From Oscillospiraceae bacterium (GTDB lineage Bacteria > Bacillota > Clostridia > Oscillospirales > Ruminococcaceae), in contig JAQUYD010000015.1 in assembly GCA_028692035.1 (NCBI GenBank), positions 1-44,453 on the forward strand: 44,453 nt of DNA, in the 5' to 3' direction. A program made the translations under genes and the position numbers. Shown here one piece after another: positions 1 to 8,231 of this stretch (position 1 is its first letter; every line of letters starts with the position of its first letter). A model generated the notes under the pieces. That model made no database searches. It saw nothing but the letters and a program-made list of their open reading frames with translations, and was not told the DNA's origin.

Positions 1-354
1 ATAACGGGTGCGATTTCCCACGAACGGTTTTTGAAGCTGTCCGTCGAGTATGAAGCGGAGCAGAAAGAACTGACGGAGTTTGTGAAGTCCGAGCAAATGG
101 CGGTCAACAGCTACGAACAGGACAAAGCCGATTTTGACAGCTTTGCCGCCGTTATCCGCAAGTATGTGGGAATACGGGAACTGACGCCCACCATCGTCAA
201 CGAGTTTGTGAAGAAGATAATCGTCCACGCTCCCGATAAGTCCAGCGGGCGCCGCCGCCAAAAGGTGGAGATTGTTTGGAACTTCATCGGGAGCATTGAT
301 ACAGCAGATGAAGCACAAACGGTTGAACGGCAGAGAAAAAGCAAGACAGCATAG
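1..354 (+). CDS. Large serine recombinase, C-terminal fragment (cut by window edge)
   Basis: The frame is open from base 1, so the gene starts left of the window; only about 117 C-terminal residues are visible. They match the DUF4368-type tail of Tn4451/TndX-class serine recombinases: a charged helical stretch (VEYEAEQKELTEF), then RELTPTIVNEFVKKIIVHAP and a basic patch before the strand VEIVWNFIGSID. The catalytic resolvase domain is outside the window. Such recombinases excise and integrate conjugative or mobilisable transposons and are usually the outermost gene, so an element probably lies to the left and ends shortly after this stop. An internal TTG at 31 is not a real start. Family assignment is firm; the identity of the element is unknown. 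Confidence 0.85.
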   Translation: MTGAISHERFLKLSVEYEAEQKELTEFVKSEQMAVNSYEQDKADFDSFAAVIRKYVGIRELTPTIVNEFVKKIIVHAPDKSSGRRRQKVEIVWNFIGSIDTADEAQTVERQRKSKTA

Positions 355-443
355 CAAAACGCTATGCTGCCCTGCAACTATCCAATTACTTCCTTGTGGG
401 TGTGCGCCATAGCCGGGCGGCCTGTTTTATTACATAGAAAGGA

Positions 444-1823
444 TTATTCGATTTGTGGTTCCGCATGGACAACCGTTTTGGAACGCCAGTTCCCTTTAAA
501 ATAGTAGATGCTGATTAAAATACAGTTGACGGCCATGGCACTTGCCATAGCGACAAAAAGCCCCATGTAATTGCGAGGCAGGACTGCGGCAAAATACGCC
601 ACCGGGATCCGGATCAAAAGGCCACAAAGGGAGGTGACCATCGGGGCGATGGAAGCGCCTGCGCCGCGCATAGCACCGCTGACGACAGAACCGATCCCCA
701 TAATCGTGTAAACGAAAGCGAGAAATTGCAGGCCCTTCATGGCCATTTCAATAACAGGTGCGTTACTGGTAAAGGCACGGATCAAATAGTGGCCGAACGC
801 CAGGAAGAGGATGCCCATCAAAAGGCCAAGGCCGGTTACCATGACGGTGGCGGCGCGGATCCCTTTTCTGGTGCGTTCCAGCTTTCCGGCACCCATATTC
901 TGCCCCACAAAGGTGGCGATGGCGCTGCCAAGGCCCATCATGGGCATGACGGCAAAACCGTCTACCTTCATAATGATACTGTTGGCAGCAATAAAGTTGG
1001 AGCCAAAACCGTTGGCAAAGGATTGGACGACCATCATGCCGACGGAGAAGGTCATTTCCTGAATGCCGGAAGGCAGCCCCAAGCGCAGAATGTGCATCAG
1101 GCTATCCTTTTGGATGCCCAGATGGTTAAACTGAATCCGGGCCGCATAGCCGCCAAAATGGATCCGCAAAAGCACCAGCACGGCGGAGGCACACTGGGAG
1201 AGGAGCGTTGCCCAGGCAACGCCTGCAACGCCCATATCGAGAAAAATAACGAATATCAGATCCAACAGAACATTCATGACCGAGCAGAAAATCAAAAAAA
1301 TCAGCGGCCAGCGAGAGTCGCCCATGCCGCGCAGAATGCCGCTGCCCATATTGTAGATCAGATTGCCGATGGTGGCGAAAAAGATAATCGACAAATAGGT
1401 GGCCGAATCGTCCATAATATTCGCCGGTGTTTGCATCAGGCCAAGAAGGCCACGGCTTAGGAGGACGCCTAGTACGGTGATGGTGGCGCCCAAGATCAGC
1501 GTCAGGGTAAAAGACGTGTTGATTGCGTCCTGTAATTGCTTTTGCCGCTTTGCACCAAAACATTGGGCAATCAGAATGCCGGCGCCCATGGATAGACCGA
1601 AAAACAGCGCGTTAAAACACATCATGACCGAAAAACAGACGCCTACGGCGGCCAACGCGTCGGAGCCTACAAAGTTGCCGACGACCACCGAGTCTGCCAC
1701 GTTATAAAGCTGGTTTACAATATTGCCCGCAATGAGAGGAAGGGCAAAAAGGGTCAACTTAGAGACGATGCCGCCCTCAGTCAGATCCCCTTTCCGAACC
1801 GCCTTTTTTTGTGATTCTACCAT
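444..1823 (-). CDS. MATE family multidrug/drug:cation antiporter
   Basis: A 459-residue, very hydrophobic protein with about 12 predicted membrane helices in two similar halves, the normal size of the MATE family. The first helix region carries PLIAGNIVNQLYNVADSVVVG, near the family N-terminal signature, followed by GSDALAAVGVCFSV. MATE proteins export cationic drugs or metabolites in exchange for Na+ or H+; the substrate cannot be read from sequence. The gene stands alone on the minus strand, facing the recombinase end. A TTGACA/16/TAGAAT promoter lies about 45 bp upstream. The ATG at 1823 has an AAGGAAG box at a rather long spacing. Confidence 0.93.
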   Translation of the reverse strand: MVESQKKAVRKGDLTEGGIVSKLTLFALPLIAGNIVNQLYNVADSVVVGNFVGSDALAAVGVCFSVMMCFNALFFGLSMGAGILIAQCFGAKRQKQLQDAINTSFTLTLILGATITVLGVLLSRGLLGLMQTPANIMDDSATYLSIIFFATIGNLIYNMGSGILRGMGDSRWPLIFLIFCSVMNVLLDLIFVIFLDMGVAGVAWATLLSQCASAVLVLLRIHFGGYAARIQFNHLGIQKDSLMHILRLGLPSGIQEMTFSVGMMVVQSFANGFGSNFIAANSIIMKVDGFAVMPMMGLGSAIATFVGQNMGAGKLERTRKGIRAATVMVTGLGLLMGILFLAFGHYLIRAFTSNAPVIEMAMKGLQFLAFVYTIMGIGSVVSGAMRGAGASIAPMVTSLCGLLIRIPVAYFAAVLPRNYMGLFVAMASAMAVNCILISIYYFKGNWRSKTVVHAEPQIE

Positions 1824-1864
1824 TCAAAATTTCTTCCTTTCGATTCAAATAGACTAATATTTCA

Positions 1865-1892
1865 ATTCTATCAAATCTTAATAAAATGTCAA
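1865..1892 (-). promoter_or_regulatory. Sigma-A promoter of the MATE gene
   Basis: On the minus strand TTGACA (1892-1887) is followed after 16 bp by TAGAAT (1870-1865). The predicted start of transcription gives a leader of roughly 35 nt before the ATG at 1823. Confidence 0.65.
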
Positions 1893-1921
1893 TAACAAAA
1901 GGTGGAAAGAAAAAACGGCAT

Positions 1922-1960
1922 AAAAAAAGGACTATGGAACGATTGTTCCACAGTCCTTTT
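1922..1960 (-). terminator. Intrinsic terminator of the S1-domain gene
   Basis: A near-perfect hairpin: arms AAAAGGACTATGGAAC and GTTCCACAGTCCTTTT around a GATT loop, with one A/C mismatch. Read on the minus strand it is followed by a run of T, placing it after the S1-domain gene ending at 2053. It could also act weakly on the plus strand. Confidence 0.8.
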
Positions 1961-2052
1961 GCATCACCTTTGCACAGGCGCGCCGAAACGGCGCGGATAT
2001 GGGGCCATACAAAAAACCGCCGCTAAAATGCAGGAAGAAAAGCCTATGTAAC

Positions 2053-2985
2053 CTAAAATTCGTCAAAGATGGTCTCAATGACCTTTTTGCAGACTGGAGG
2101 GGAGTACTGCCAGCGGGCTAGATGGTCGTCCTGCACAAAGTAGCGGACAGACTGGGCCGGATAGGCCGCGTCGAAGGCGTCTACCAAAATCAGCTTTACC
2201 TTCATTTTTTCCGGGATCAGGCTTTTGATGAAAACACTGGCGTGCTGGCCGGGATACACATCGTCCCGCGGTTCCGCCAGCCCTGCCAAGTTGGGGGTCA
2301 GCTCAATGAATACGCCGTAGCTTTCGGACGAGCGGATCACGCCGGCCACAGTCTCCCCGGGGGAGAACAGCGCCGCATTTTCTTCCCAGGTTCCCAGCAG
2401 CTCTTTATGTGTTAGGGAAACCCGCCCTTCCGGTTCCACCTGGCGAACCACCGCCCGAATCTGCTGCCCAGGAGAAAAACGATCCCTGGGGTGGGAAATG
2501 CGGGAGACAGAAATGGCGTCGATCGGGATGAGGGAGGGGATGCCGCACCCGATGTCCACAAAAGCGCCGAAAGGTTCCAGATGGGTGACCCGTACTGGGA
2601 TCACGTCGCCCGGAGAGAGTTTTTTCACATAGGATTCCATACATTCCTCTTGTACCTGCCGCCTGGAAAGCAGGGCGACCGTTTCGCCGCCCGGCCCCTT
2701 TTCAAAACGCTGGATGCGGAAGCAGACGGCCTTGTTGACCCGGGAAATCAAGGCGATATCTTTGGTGGAACCATCGCGGATGCCGATGGCGCCTTCTTCT
2801 TTTGGGATGATTCCTTTGATGCCGCCCAGATCGACGATCAGGTTGTGGCCGGAATCACATAAAATAACGCGAGCCTCTAAAATCCGGCCATCCCGCCAGC
2901 TTTCCTGCAGCGTCGCCGCACTTTTAAGAGCCGCTGTATTTTCCGGCGTATTCCATAAACAGCCTTCCGGCAGATATCGTTTCAT
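2053..2985 (-). CDS. S1 RNA-binding domain protein (ribosomal protein S1-like)
   Basis: A 310-residue protein with about three S1/OB-fold repeats: a degenerate one near residues 35-105 (VILCDSGHNLIVDLGGIKG), a canonical one at about 117-190 (GDVIPVRVTHLEPFGAFVDI) and another at about 203-265 (VAGVIRSSESYGVFIELTPN). S1 repeats bind single-stranded RNA; the protein resembles the short rpsA-like proteins of Clostridia, which may assist ribosomes or bind mRNA. An ATG four codons upstream (2997) exists, but GGAGGAA sits inside those codons at ideal distance from the ATG at 2985, so 2985 is chosen. It is shorter than a six-repeat proteobacterial S1. A terminator follows on the minus strand. Confidence 0.85.
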   Translation of the reverse strand: MKRYLPEGCLWNTPENTAALKSAATLQESWRDGRILEARVILCDSGHNLIVDLGGIKGIIPKEEGAIGIRDGSTKDIALISRVNKAVCFRIQRFEKGPGGETVALLSRRQVQEECMESYVKKLSPGDVIPVRVTHLEPFGAFVDIGCGIPSLIPIDAISVSRISHPRDRFSPGQQIRAVVRQVEPEGRVSLTHKELLGTWEENAALFSPGETVAGVIRSSESYGVFIELTPNLAGLAEPRDDVYPGQHASVFIKSLIPEKMKVKLILVDAFDAAYPAQSVRYFVQDDHLARWQYSPPVCKKVIETIFDEF

Positions 2986-3095
2986 TTCTTCCTCCATTCT
3001 GCCCGGCTTTGTTCAACACCGCTGCCGCGCATGTTTTGCCCCGAAGGGACTTCTCTGGAAAATATATATGAAACAGCCTGCTGGGATATGACGGT

Positions 3096-3419
3096 TTACT
3101 GGATGACAACGCCGGATCCGCCCAAGGTAAGCAGGCGGCTGTGGATCTGCCCTGCCTGCTCGTCCGGGCAGGAAAGGCGGAGGGTGCACCCCAAGGCGTG
3201 GGGCGTTTCGCTTTCCGGGTGCAGAAGGACGAACCCGTCCGGCACCGGTTGGGAGGGAAAGCTCATCAGCTGGCCAGCCATGGCCACCGGCAGGGTTTTT
3301 GTTTGATATTCTTCGGAGGCAAGGCTTTCCTCAAGGAGGGAGTAGCCCTGCCGGCGCAGCGTATGGGCTGCCTGCTCGGCCGAATCAAGGTCGGGAAATT
3401 CACAGGTGATCTGTTTCAT
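3096..3419 (-). CDS. Small uncharacterised protein, ACT/ferredoxin-like fold suspected
   Basis: A 107-residue soluble protein with no signal or membrane segment. It opens with MKQITCEFPDLDSAEQAAHT, a strand then a helix made of Asp/Glu/Ala, and the whole alternates like beta-alpha-beta-beta-alpha-beta, as in ACT or heavy-metal-associated-like folds used as small regulatory modules. No catalytic motif is visible. The start has a clean GAGGAGA box. It lies upstream of the S1 gene on the same strand with about 110 bp between them, which contains a CCC-TTCG-GGG tetraloop hairpin. Its upstream region abuts the IS110 remnant, so its promoter may have been altered by the insertion. Function unknown. 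Confidence 0.65.
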   Translation of the reverse strand: MKQITCEFPDLDSAEQAAHTLRRQGYSLLEESLASEEYQTKTLPVAMAGQLMSFPSQPVPDGFVLLHPESETPHALGCTLRLSCPDEQAGQIHSRLLTLGGSGVVIQ

Positions 3420-3436
3420 ATTTTTCTCCTCGTATA

Positions 3437-3699
3437 ATGGATTTACGGTTTAGAAACGGTGGGAAACCGAATAAGACCCACTTGTTGTTCCACAGGCCAT
3501 GTGGGATAATAAGGCCAGCAGACAGAGGGAGCAGATGCACTCCTTGAAGTAAAGCTTCCAAAGAAAGAATTGCGCCACTGTCTTTGCGGGTTGACACGAA
3601 TGAGCTGGATAGCGTTTGGCGCTGCATATCTAACGAGGTTGTATTCCGCAAAGAAGCGTGAGGGAACTCTGTCTGGAAACTGAAACAGGAGGCTTCACC
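3437..3699 (+). other. IS110 left non-coding end; candidate bridge-RNA region
   Basis: No gene is present here. IS110-group elements encode their bridge RNA in the non-coding end upstream of the transposase (established for IS621). The region shows a local hairpin, CCACA-GGCCA-TGTGG at 3490-3504, nested in a wider CCCAC...GTGGG pairing (3477-3505). Whether an RNA is still made is unknown; the neighbouring transposase is dead. Confidence 0.4.
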
Positions 3700-4866
3700 A
3701 TGTACTACTGTGGGATCGACATCGCCAAGCGCAGTCATGAGGCCAGCGTCATAGACGAGGCAGGAAAGGCGTTGCTGGACAGTCTCTCGTTCTCTAACAG
3801 CAAGGAAGGATGCGAGAAGCTGCTGGCTCTGTTCGAGCGTCTTGCCATTGTGAAGGACAACCTGCTCATCGGAATGAAGGCGACAGGGCATTACTGGTTA
3901 AGCGTCCATGCGTATCTTCTGGAGCAGGGCTATGAGGTAAGAGTCATAAACCCTATCCAATCCGAGGCGTTCCGGAAGATGTACATCCGGCAGACGAAGA
4001 ACGACAGTAAGGACAGCTTTATCATCGCCCAAGTCATGCGCTTCGGACAGTTTTCCACAACGCAGCTCTCAGAAGAGGCCATCGTCGCCATGCGGCAGTT
4101 GAGCCGCTATCGTCTGGCGCTGGTGGACGCCTGCGGGAACTGCAAGCGGCGTGTCATTGCAGGTGTTCCCGGAATATGACGGGCCGTTCTCAGACACCTT
4201 TGGGGTGGCGTCGAAGGAACTGCTGTCTAAATATCCGACGCCGGAGGATATGCTCACCGTCTCCACCCGGAAGCTGACGAGCCTATTGGAGAAAGCCAGC
4301 CATGTCCGGTTTGGCAGGGAGAAAGCGGAGCTGCTGAAAGCCGTAGCCGCCGGCTCCTTCGGGGTGGGCTTTGCCAAGGACGCCTTCGCTTTCCAGATCA
4401 GGCAGCTCATTGAGCAGATGGAGTTTTTGGAAAGACAGATCGAAGAATTAGAAGAGCAGATCGTCGTCCTGCTCAAACAGACCGGCAGCTATATAACCAC
4501 TATCCCCGGCATCGGGGATACGCTGGGCGCCATCATCTTAAGCGAGATAGGCGACGTCAACCGCTTTGACGCGCCGGGCAAGCTGGTTGCATTTGCCGGA
4601 CTGGACGTTAAGGTGACTCAGTCCGGGGAGTTCACCGGAACCCGGCAGAAGATATCCAAACGCGGCTTGCCATATCTGCGCCGTGCCATCTGGCTGGCCG
4701 CCTCCAGGGCGGCTTTTTGCGACCCCGTCCTCTCCGTGTATTACCAGTCCCTCCGCGCCAGAGGCGAGCATCATCTTACTGCCGTCGGCGCTGTGGCCCG
4801 CAAGCTCTGCAACATCCTCTTATACTCAGAGAAAACCGCCCCTATGAGGTGCGCGTACCGGAATAA
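3700..4866 (+). pseudogene. IS110-family transposase, broken by two frameshifts
   Basis: The N-terminal part (from ATG 3700, behind CAGGAGG) begins MYYCGIDIAKRSHEASVIDE, the RuvC-like DEDD domain of IS110 transposases. It runs in frame to about 4150, shifts to the second frame (VFPEYDGPFSDTFG onwards, through the C-terminal domain with PGIGDTLGAIILSEIGDV and TQSGEFTGTRQKISKRG), then shifts back near 4825, where RENRPYEVRVPE and a TAA at 4864-4866 restore the usual family C-terminus. Both breaks look like small deletions. In addition the catalytic Glu of the usual GMEATGHYW motif is Lys here (GMKATGHYW, AAG for GAG). The copy is therefore inactive; ORFs 3700-4179 and 4151-4984 are its fragments. 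Sequencing error could explain single shifts but less easily all three lesions. Confidence 0.85.
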
Positions 4867-4941
4867 CGGTACGATATGCGTTCTTAACGGTCAACCACGC
4901 TGCCGAACTTTCCCTTATGATGTAAGAAAAGGGGGAGTTTT

Positions 4942-5295
4942 GTGGACATCCAACGAAATATGGCAGCCGTTATACGCGCCCTAAAGGAAGAGAGCGGCAA
5001 ATCCTTGAACGAATTCTCAGCGGAACTGGAGATATCCCGTTCCACCTTGCAGGAGTATTTGTCTGGCGGCGGCAACCCCAACGCAGCCACCATCGAGCAT
5101 CTGGCAAGAAAGCTGGGTGTGGACACATCTGTTCTTGTCTCCGGCGCGTTTTCACAAGGACAGCTTGACATCCTGCTAAAGCTGCTGGGCACCCTCCAAC
5201 TTCTATCTGAATTGACTCCAGAACGACGTCGGCGGTTTGCGGAACTGTTGCTTGAGATGGTTTTGCTTTGGGATGGGGGTGATGGTAATGCCTAA
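4942..5295 (+). CDS. XRE-family helix-turn-helix regulator
   Basis: A 117-residue protein with an N-terminal Cro/CI-type HTH at about residues 8-62: LNEFSAELEISRSTLQEYLS is the turn and recognition helix, followed by PNAATIEHLARKLGVD. The C-terminal half (residues 70-117) is a Leu-rich helix (ILLKLLGTLQLLSELTPE) likely used for dimerisation. The GTG start at 4942 has a GGGGGAG box 4-5 bp upstream. Its stop overlaps the next small gene by 8 bp, so the two are translated together. It sits directly after the IS110 remnant. Small XRE regulators of this sort are common in mobile elements; its target is unknown. Confidence 0.8.
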   Translation: MDIQRNMAAVIRALKEESGKSLNEFSAELEISRSTLQEYLSGGGNPNAATIEHLARKLGVDTSVLVSGAFSQGQLDILLKLLGTLQLLSELTPERRRRFAELLLEMVLLWDGGDGNA

Positions 5296-5518
5296 GCCCT
5301 GCGTCATCATTGACTTTGAAGAAGCCGTCTCTTACCGGACACCCGCGCCGGTCTCGGCCATACGCTGTTTTCGTTCTCTATCCGGGGTGACATGCTTTCC
5401 TGTTTGTCCCCGCTGCCTAACAACGATGGAACGCGAGTACCAAACTTACTGTGACCGCTGTGGACAGGCTCTCGACTGGAGGGGCATCTCCAAGGCCATC
5501 GTCATTATTTGCCCCTGA
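5288..5518 (+). CDS. Small zinc-ribbon protein
   Basis: A 76-residue protein with two Cys pairs, CPRC and CDRCG, about 14 residues apart (residues 38-57), the layout of a rubredoxin-like zinc ribbon, plus two further Cys upstream (IRCF and VTCF). ATG at 5288 is chosen because GGGGGTGATGG lies just upstream; the start overlaps the last codons of the XRE gene, suggesting translational coupling. Upstream in-frame ATGs at 5273 and 5282 are possible. A hairpin terminator follows within 25 bp. Likely a nucleic-acid or protein-binding accessory; function not recognisable. Confidence 0.55.
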   Translation: MPKPCVIIDFEEAVSYRTPAPVSAIRCFRSLSGVTCFPVCPRCLTTMEREYQTYCDRCGQALDWRGISKAIVIICP

Positions 5519-5538
5519 CGAGCTCTACTTTTTCCTTA

Positions 5539-5565
5539 CCTCTGGGCTTCGCTCAGGGGCTTTTG
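5539..5565 (+). terminator. Terminator after XRE/zinc-ribbon pair
   Basis: An 8-bp stem (CCTCTGGG with CTCAGGGG, including GU pairs) closed by a CTTCG loop and followed by CTTTTG and then a second T-rich stretch (CCCTTTTTT). Confidence 0.65.
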
Positions 5566-5663
5566 TCGTCCCTTTTTTATCCCACCTAGATACTTATCTT
5601 TTTTCGTCTTTCCCCTTGACTTTTTATAACTGCTCTTTCTAAAGGTGGAACGGAGCATTTTAG

Positions 5664-5771
5664 GGCGATGCGCCGATGGGTTTGGCCGTGGTGGAGGGGA
5701 AATGTGTTTTGGCGTACAAAGCGATCGAAGATCTTGATTATTTTTGCCCGCAAAGACAAAATAATCGATGA
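5664..5771 (+). pseudogene. Possible truncated gene 3' end
   Basis: A 35-codon open stretch beginning directly after a TAG and ending at TGA 5769-5771 reads APMGLAVVEGKCVLAYKAIE and continues in codons typical of the neighbouring genes (GTG, GAG, GCG, TTG). It has no start and ends just before the DUF951 promoter. It could be the tail of a host gene cut by whatever brought in 3437-5560, or chance. Family not recognised. Confidence 0.2.
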
Positions 5772-5777
5772 AAAAAA

Positions 5778-5807
5778 TTGGCATTTACACACAAAATCTG
5801 GTATACT
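5778..5807 (+). promoter_or_regulatory. Promoter of the DUF951-prfA operon
   Basis: TTGGCA (5778-5783), 18 bp, TATACT (5802-5807). Transcription would begin near 5814, so the ATG at 5819 would leave no room for a ribosome binding site; this supports the TTG start at 5843. Confidence 0.65.
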
Positions 5808-5842
5808 AACTTTCGTATATGAGAAAAAGCGAGGTGCGCGTA

Positions 5843-6034
5843 TTGGACGTCCAGGTAGGCGATATGCTGACGATGAAAAAAAACCATCCCTGCGGCGAAA
5901 ACCGTTTCCTGGTTTTGCGGGTCGGGATGGATTTTAAAATCCGCTGTCTGGGCTGCGGCCGTGAGGTGATGGCGCCGCGCAGTAAGGTGGAAAAAAACAT
6001 CCGGAAAATTTCCCGCGCGGAGGAACATACCTAG
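5843..6034 (+). CDS. DUF951 family protein
   Basis: A 63-residue protein matching the small DUF951 (YyzM-like) family: start LDVQVGDMLTMKKNHPCG, then FLVLRVGMDFKIRCLGCGRE and the conserved end PRSKVEKNIRKI. The HPCG...CLGCG cysteines may bind metal. TTG at 5843 is preferred over the ATG at 5819: GAGGTG lies 6 bp upstream of it, the family usually begins M-D-x-x-VGD, and the promoter leaves no leader for the earlier ATG. Function unknown in the family. It is followed after about 70 bp by prfA and probably shares its transcript. Confidence 0.85.
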   Translation: MDVQVGDMLTMKKNHPCGENRFLVLRVGMDFKIRCLGCGREVMAPRSKVEKNIRKISRAEEHT

Positions 6035-6103
6035 CTTTTTTGCTGCAAAAAATAAATTCCGGCAAAAAGCTGAACCATGATCTTGAAATAACGGAGGATA
6101 TGT

Positions 6104-7180
6104 ATGCTTGAAAAATTGAAAGGTGTTGCCACCCGCTACGAGCAGATCAACGAAAAATTGATGGATCCGGCAGTGGTCAGCGACAATAACCAATATAAGA
6201 GCCTGATGAAAGAACACAAGACCCTGATGCCCATCGTGGAAAAGTACCGTGAATATGAAAAAGCCGAGGCTTCTTTAGAGGAGGCCAAGGAACTCTTGGA
6301 AGAGGGCGGGCTGGACAAGGATTTTAAAGAGATCGTGGAAGAACAGCTTGCGGCCAGCCGCGCTGACATGGATAGGCTGGCGGAAGAGCTGAAAATTTTG
6401 CTTTTGCCCAAGGACCCCAACGACGATAAAAACGTCATCATCGAGATCCGGGGCGGCGCAGGCGGAGACGAGGCAGCGCTGTTTGCCAATTCCCTGTTCC
6501 GGATGTATTCCATGTACGCGGAGACCAAGCGGTGGAAATCCGAGATTTTAAACGCTAACGAGACCGAGCTGGGCGGTTTTAAAGAAATCAGTTTCTCTAT
6601 CGAAGGGGAGGGCGCTTATTCTAAGCTGAAGTTTGAAAGCGGCGTTCACCGGGTGCAGCGGGTTCCGGAGACCGAAACCCAGGGTCGCATCCACACCTCC
6701 ACCGTTACGGTGGCGGTGCTGCCCGAGGCGGAAGAAGTGGAGCTGGAAATCGCCCCCGGTGATCTGCAGATCGATACCTACCGTTCCAGCGGCGCAGGCG
6801 GCCAGCACGTCAACAAAACCGAATCGGCGATCCGGATCACCCATCTGCCCACCGGAACAGTGGTAGAGTGCCAGGATGAACGCAGCCAGCATAAAAACAA
6901 AGAAAAAGCTATGAAAATCTTGCGTTCCCGCCTTTATGAACGGATGATTGAGGAGAAGAACGCAAAAATCGCTTCCGAGCGGAAACTCCAGGTGGGCACC
7001 GGCGACCGGTCGGAACGCATCCGTACCTACAACTATCCTCAGGGCCGCCTGACCGACCATCGCATCGGCTTGACTTTGTACCGGCTGGAAGCGATCCTCA
7101 ACGGGGACCTGGACGAGGTGGTGGATGCGCTGCGGGCCTACGACCAGGCGGAAAAGCTCAAAAGCCAGGGAGAAGAATAG
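6104..7180 (+). CDS. prfA: Peptide chain release factor 1
   Basis: A 358-residue class I release factor that recognises UAA and UAG in the ribosomal A site and triggers peptide release. The catalytic GGQ is at residues 232-234 within [16 protein letters not shown]; the codon-recognition tripeptide is PET in RVPETETQG (PxT type, as in RF1, rather than SPF of RF2). The acidic [12 protein letters not shown] loop is also present. ATG has a GGAGG box 6 bp upstream. Full length for the family. Only one base separates its stop from the Sua5-type gene. Confidence 0.97.
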   Translation: MLEKLKGVATRYEQINEKLMDPAVVSDNNQYKSLMKEHKTLMPIVEKYREYEKAEASLEEAKELLEEGGLDKDFKEIVEEQLAASRADMDRLAEELKILLLPKDPNDDKNVIIEIRGGAGGDEAALFANSLFRMYSMYAETKRWKSEILNANETELGGFKEISFSIEGEGAYSKLKFESGVHRVQRVPETETQGRIHTSTVTVAVLPEAEEVELEIAPGDLQIDTYRSSGAGGQHVNKTESAIRITHLPTGTVVECQDERSQHKNKEKAMKILRSRLYERMIEEKNAKIASERKLQVGTGDRSERIRTYNYPQGRLTDHRIGLTLYRLEAILNGDLDEVVDALRAYDQAEKLKSQGEE

Positions 7181-7181
7181 G

Positions 7182-8213
7182 ATGGAGACCAAGATTTTTA
7201 AAATCGCCTCGATTTTTGAAAATCCGGACGAGTTGCAGCAGGCGGCGGATATCCTGGCCCGTGGCGGGTTGGTGGCGTTCCCCACCGAGACCGTATACGG
7301 CCTGGGGGCCAACGGCCTAAACGAGGACGCGGTACACGCCATCTATCAAGCAAAAGGGCGGCCCAGCGACAATCCTTTGATTTTGCATATTTGCGATACG
7401 GAGATGCTGCCCCAGCTGGCGCGGGAAATCCCCGAAGTGGCGGTTCGGCTGGCGCTGGAATTTTGGCCGGGTCCCTTGACCATGGTGCTGCCCAAAACAT
7501 CCAGAGTGCCGGACGCGGTTTCCGGCGGACTGGACACAGTGGCCATCCGGTTCCCCAGCAACCTAATCGCTCGGGAACTGATTCGGCGCAGCGGCAAACC
7601 GATTGCGGCGCCCTCCGCCAATCTGTCCGGCAGTCCCAGCCCGACCACGGCCCAACATTGCATCGACGATTTGATGGGTCGCGTAGACGCCATTGTGGAC
7701 GGCGGTAGCTGCGGGGTGGGGTTGGAATCCACCGTTATTTCGCTGGTAAGGCAAATTCCTACTGTCCTGCGGCCCGGCGGGGTAACGGTCGAGCAGCTGC
7801 GGGAAGTGCTGGGAGAAGTCCGTGTGGATCCGGCGGTGACCCATCCCATGGCCGAAGGACAGAAGGCCGCTTCACCGGGGATGAAATACAAGCATTACGC
7901 GCCAAAGGCGAAGGTTGTTTTGATCGACGGCCAGCAGGAGGCGTTTGTCCGTTATGTTAATGAAAGAAAAGAAAACGGCGTGTTTGCCCTGTGCTTTTCG
8001 GAGGATGTGCCGGCGCTAAAAGTCCCTGTGGTCTGTTACGGGGGAAAAGAGCATCCGGAAGAGCAGGCCCACGCGCTGTTCGACGCGTTGCGCCGGCTGG
8101 ACGAGTTGGGCGCAGCGCTGGTGTTTGCCCATTGCCCGGCCAAGGACGGCGTGGGTTTGGCGGTGTACAACCGGCTTTTGCGGGCGGCGGCGTTTGACGT
8201 GGTAAAGATTTAA
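7182..8213 (+). CDS. ywlC: L-threonylcarbamoyladenylate synthase (Sua5/YwlC type)
   Basis: A 343-residue two-domain Sua5-type enzyme that makes threonylcarbamoyl-AMP from Thr, bicarbonate and ATP for the t6A37 modification of ANN-decoding tRNAs. The YrdC domain (residues about 15-205) shows GGLVAFPTETVYGLG, the KGRPSDNPLILHI strand and the SANLSGSPSPTT loop; the linker PGMKYKHYAPKA and C-terminal Sua5 domain complete it. ATG at 7182 follows the prfA stop by one base with GGGAG upstream, so the two are coupled; earlier in-frame starts lie inside prfA. Partners TsaB/D/E are not in the window. Confidence 0.95.
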   Translation: METKIFKIASIFENPDELQQAADILARGGLVAFPTETVYGLGANGLNEDAVHAIYQAKGRPSDNPLILHICDTEMLPQLAREIPEVAVRLALEFWPGPLTMVLPKTSRVPDAVSGGLDTVAIRFPSNLIARELIRRSGKPIAAPSANLSGSPSPTTAQHCIDDLMGRVDAIVDGGSCGVGLESTVISLVRQIPTVLRPGGVTVEQLREVLGEVRVDPAVTHPMAEGQKAASPGMKYKHYAPKAKVVLIDGQQEAFVRYVNERKENGVFALCFSEDVPALKVPVVCYGGKEHPEEQAHALFDALRRLDELGAALVFAHCPAKDGVGLAVYNRLLRAAAFDVVKI

Positions 8214-8231
8214 ACGCAAAGGAGTGTCGGC

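Larger units (their letters stand above)
3437..4920 (+). mobile_element. Degenerate IS110-family insertion sequence
   Basis: The unit consists of a ~260-bp non-coding 5' region, a broken DEDD transposase gene (3700-4866) and a short 3' flank. IS110 elements lack conventional terminal inverted repeats, so the ends are estimates: the left end must lie upstream of 3480 and the right end between the transposase stop and the GTG start at 4942. Confidence 0.6.

Noticed and set aside
726-1460. Long plus-strand ORF opposite the MATE gene
   Set aside because: Its His/Gln/Asp-rich product is the antisense shadow of a transporter; no ribosome binding site or family match.
3700-4984. Programmed frameshift in the IS110 transposase
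   Set aside because: The family does not use frameshifting, the shift sites have no slippery heptamer, residues are missing at both breaks, and a catalytic Glu is lost.
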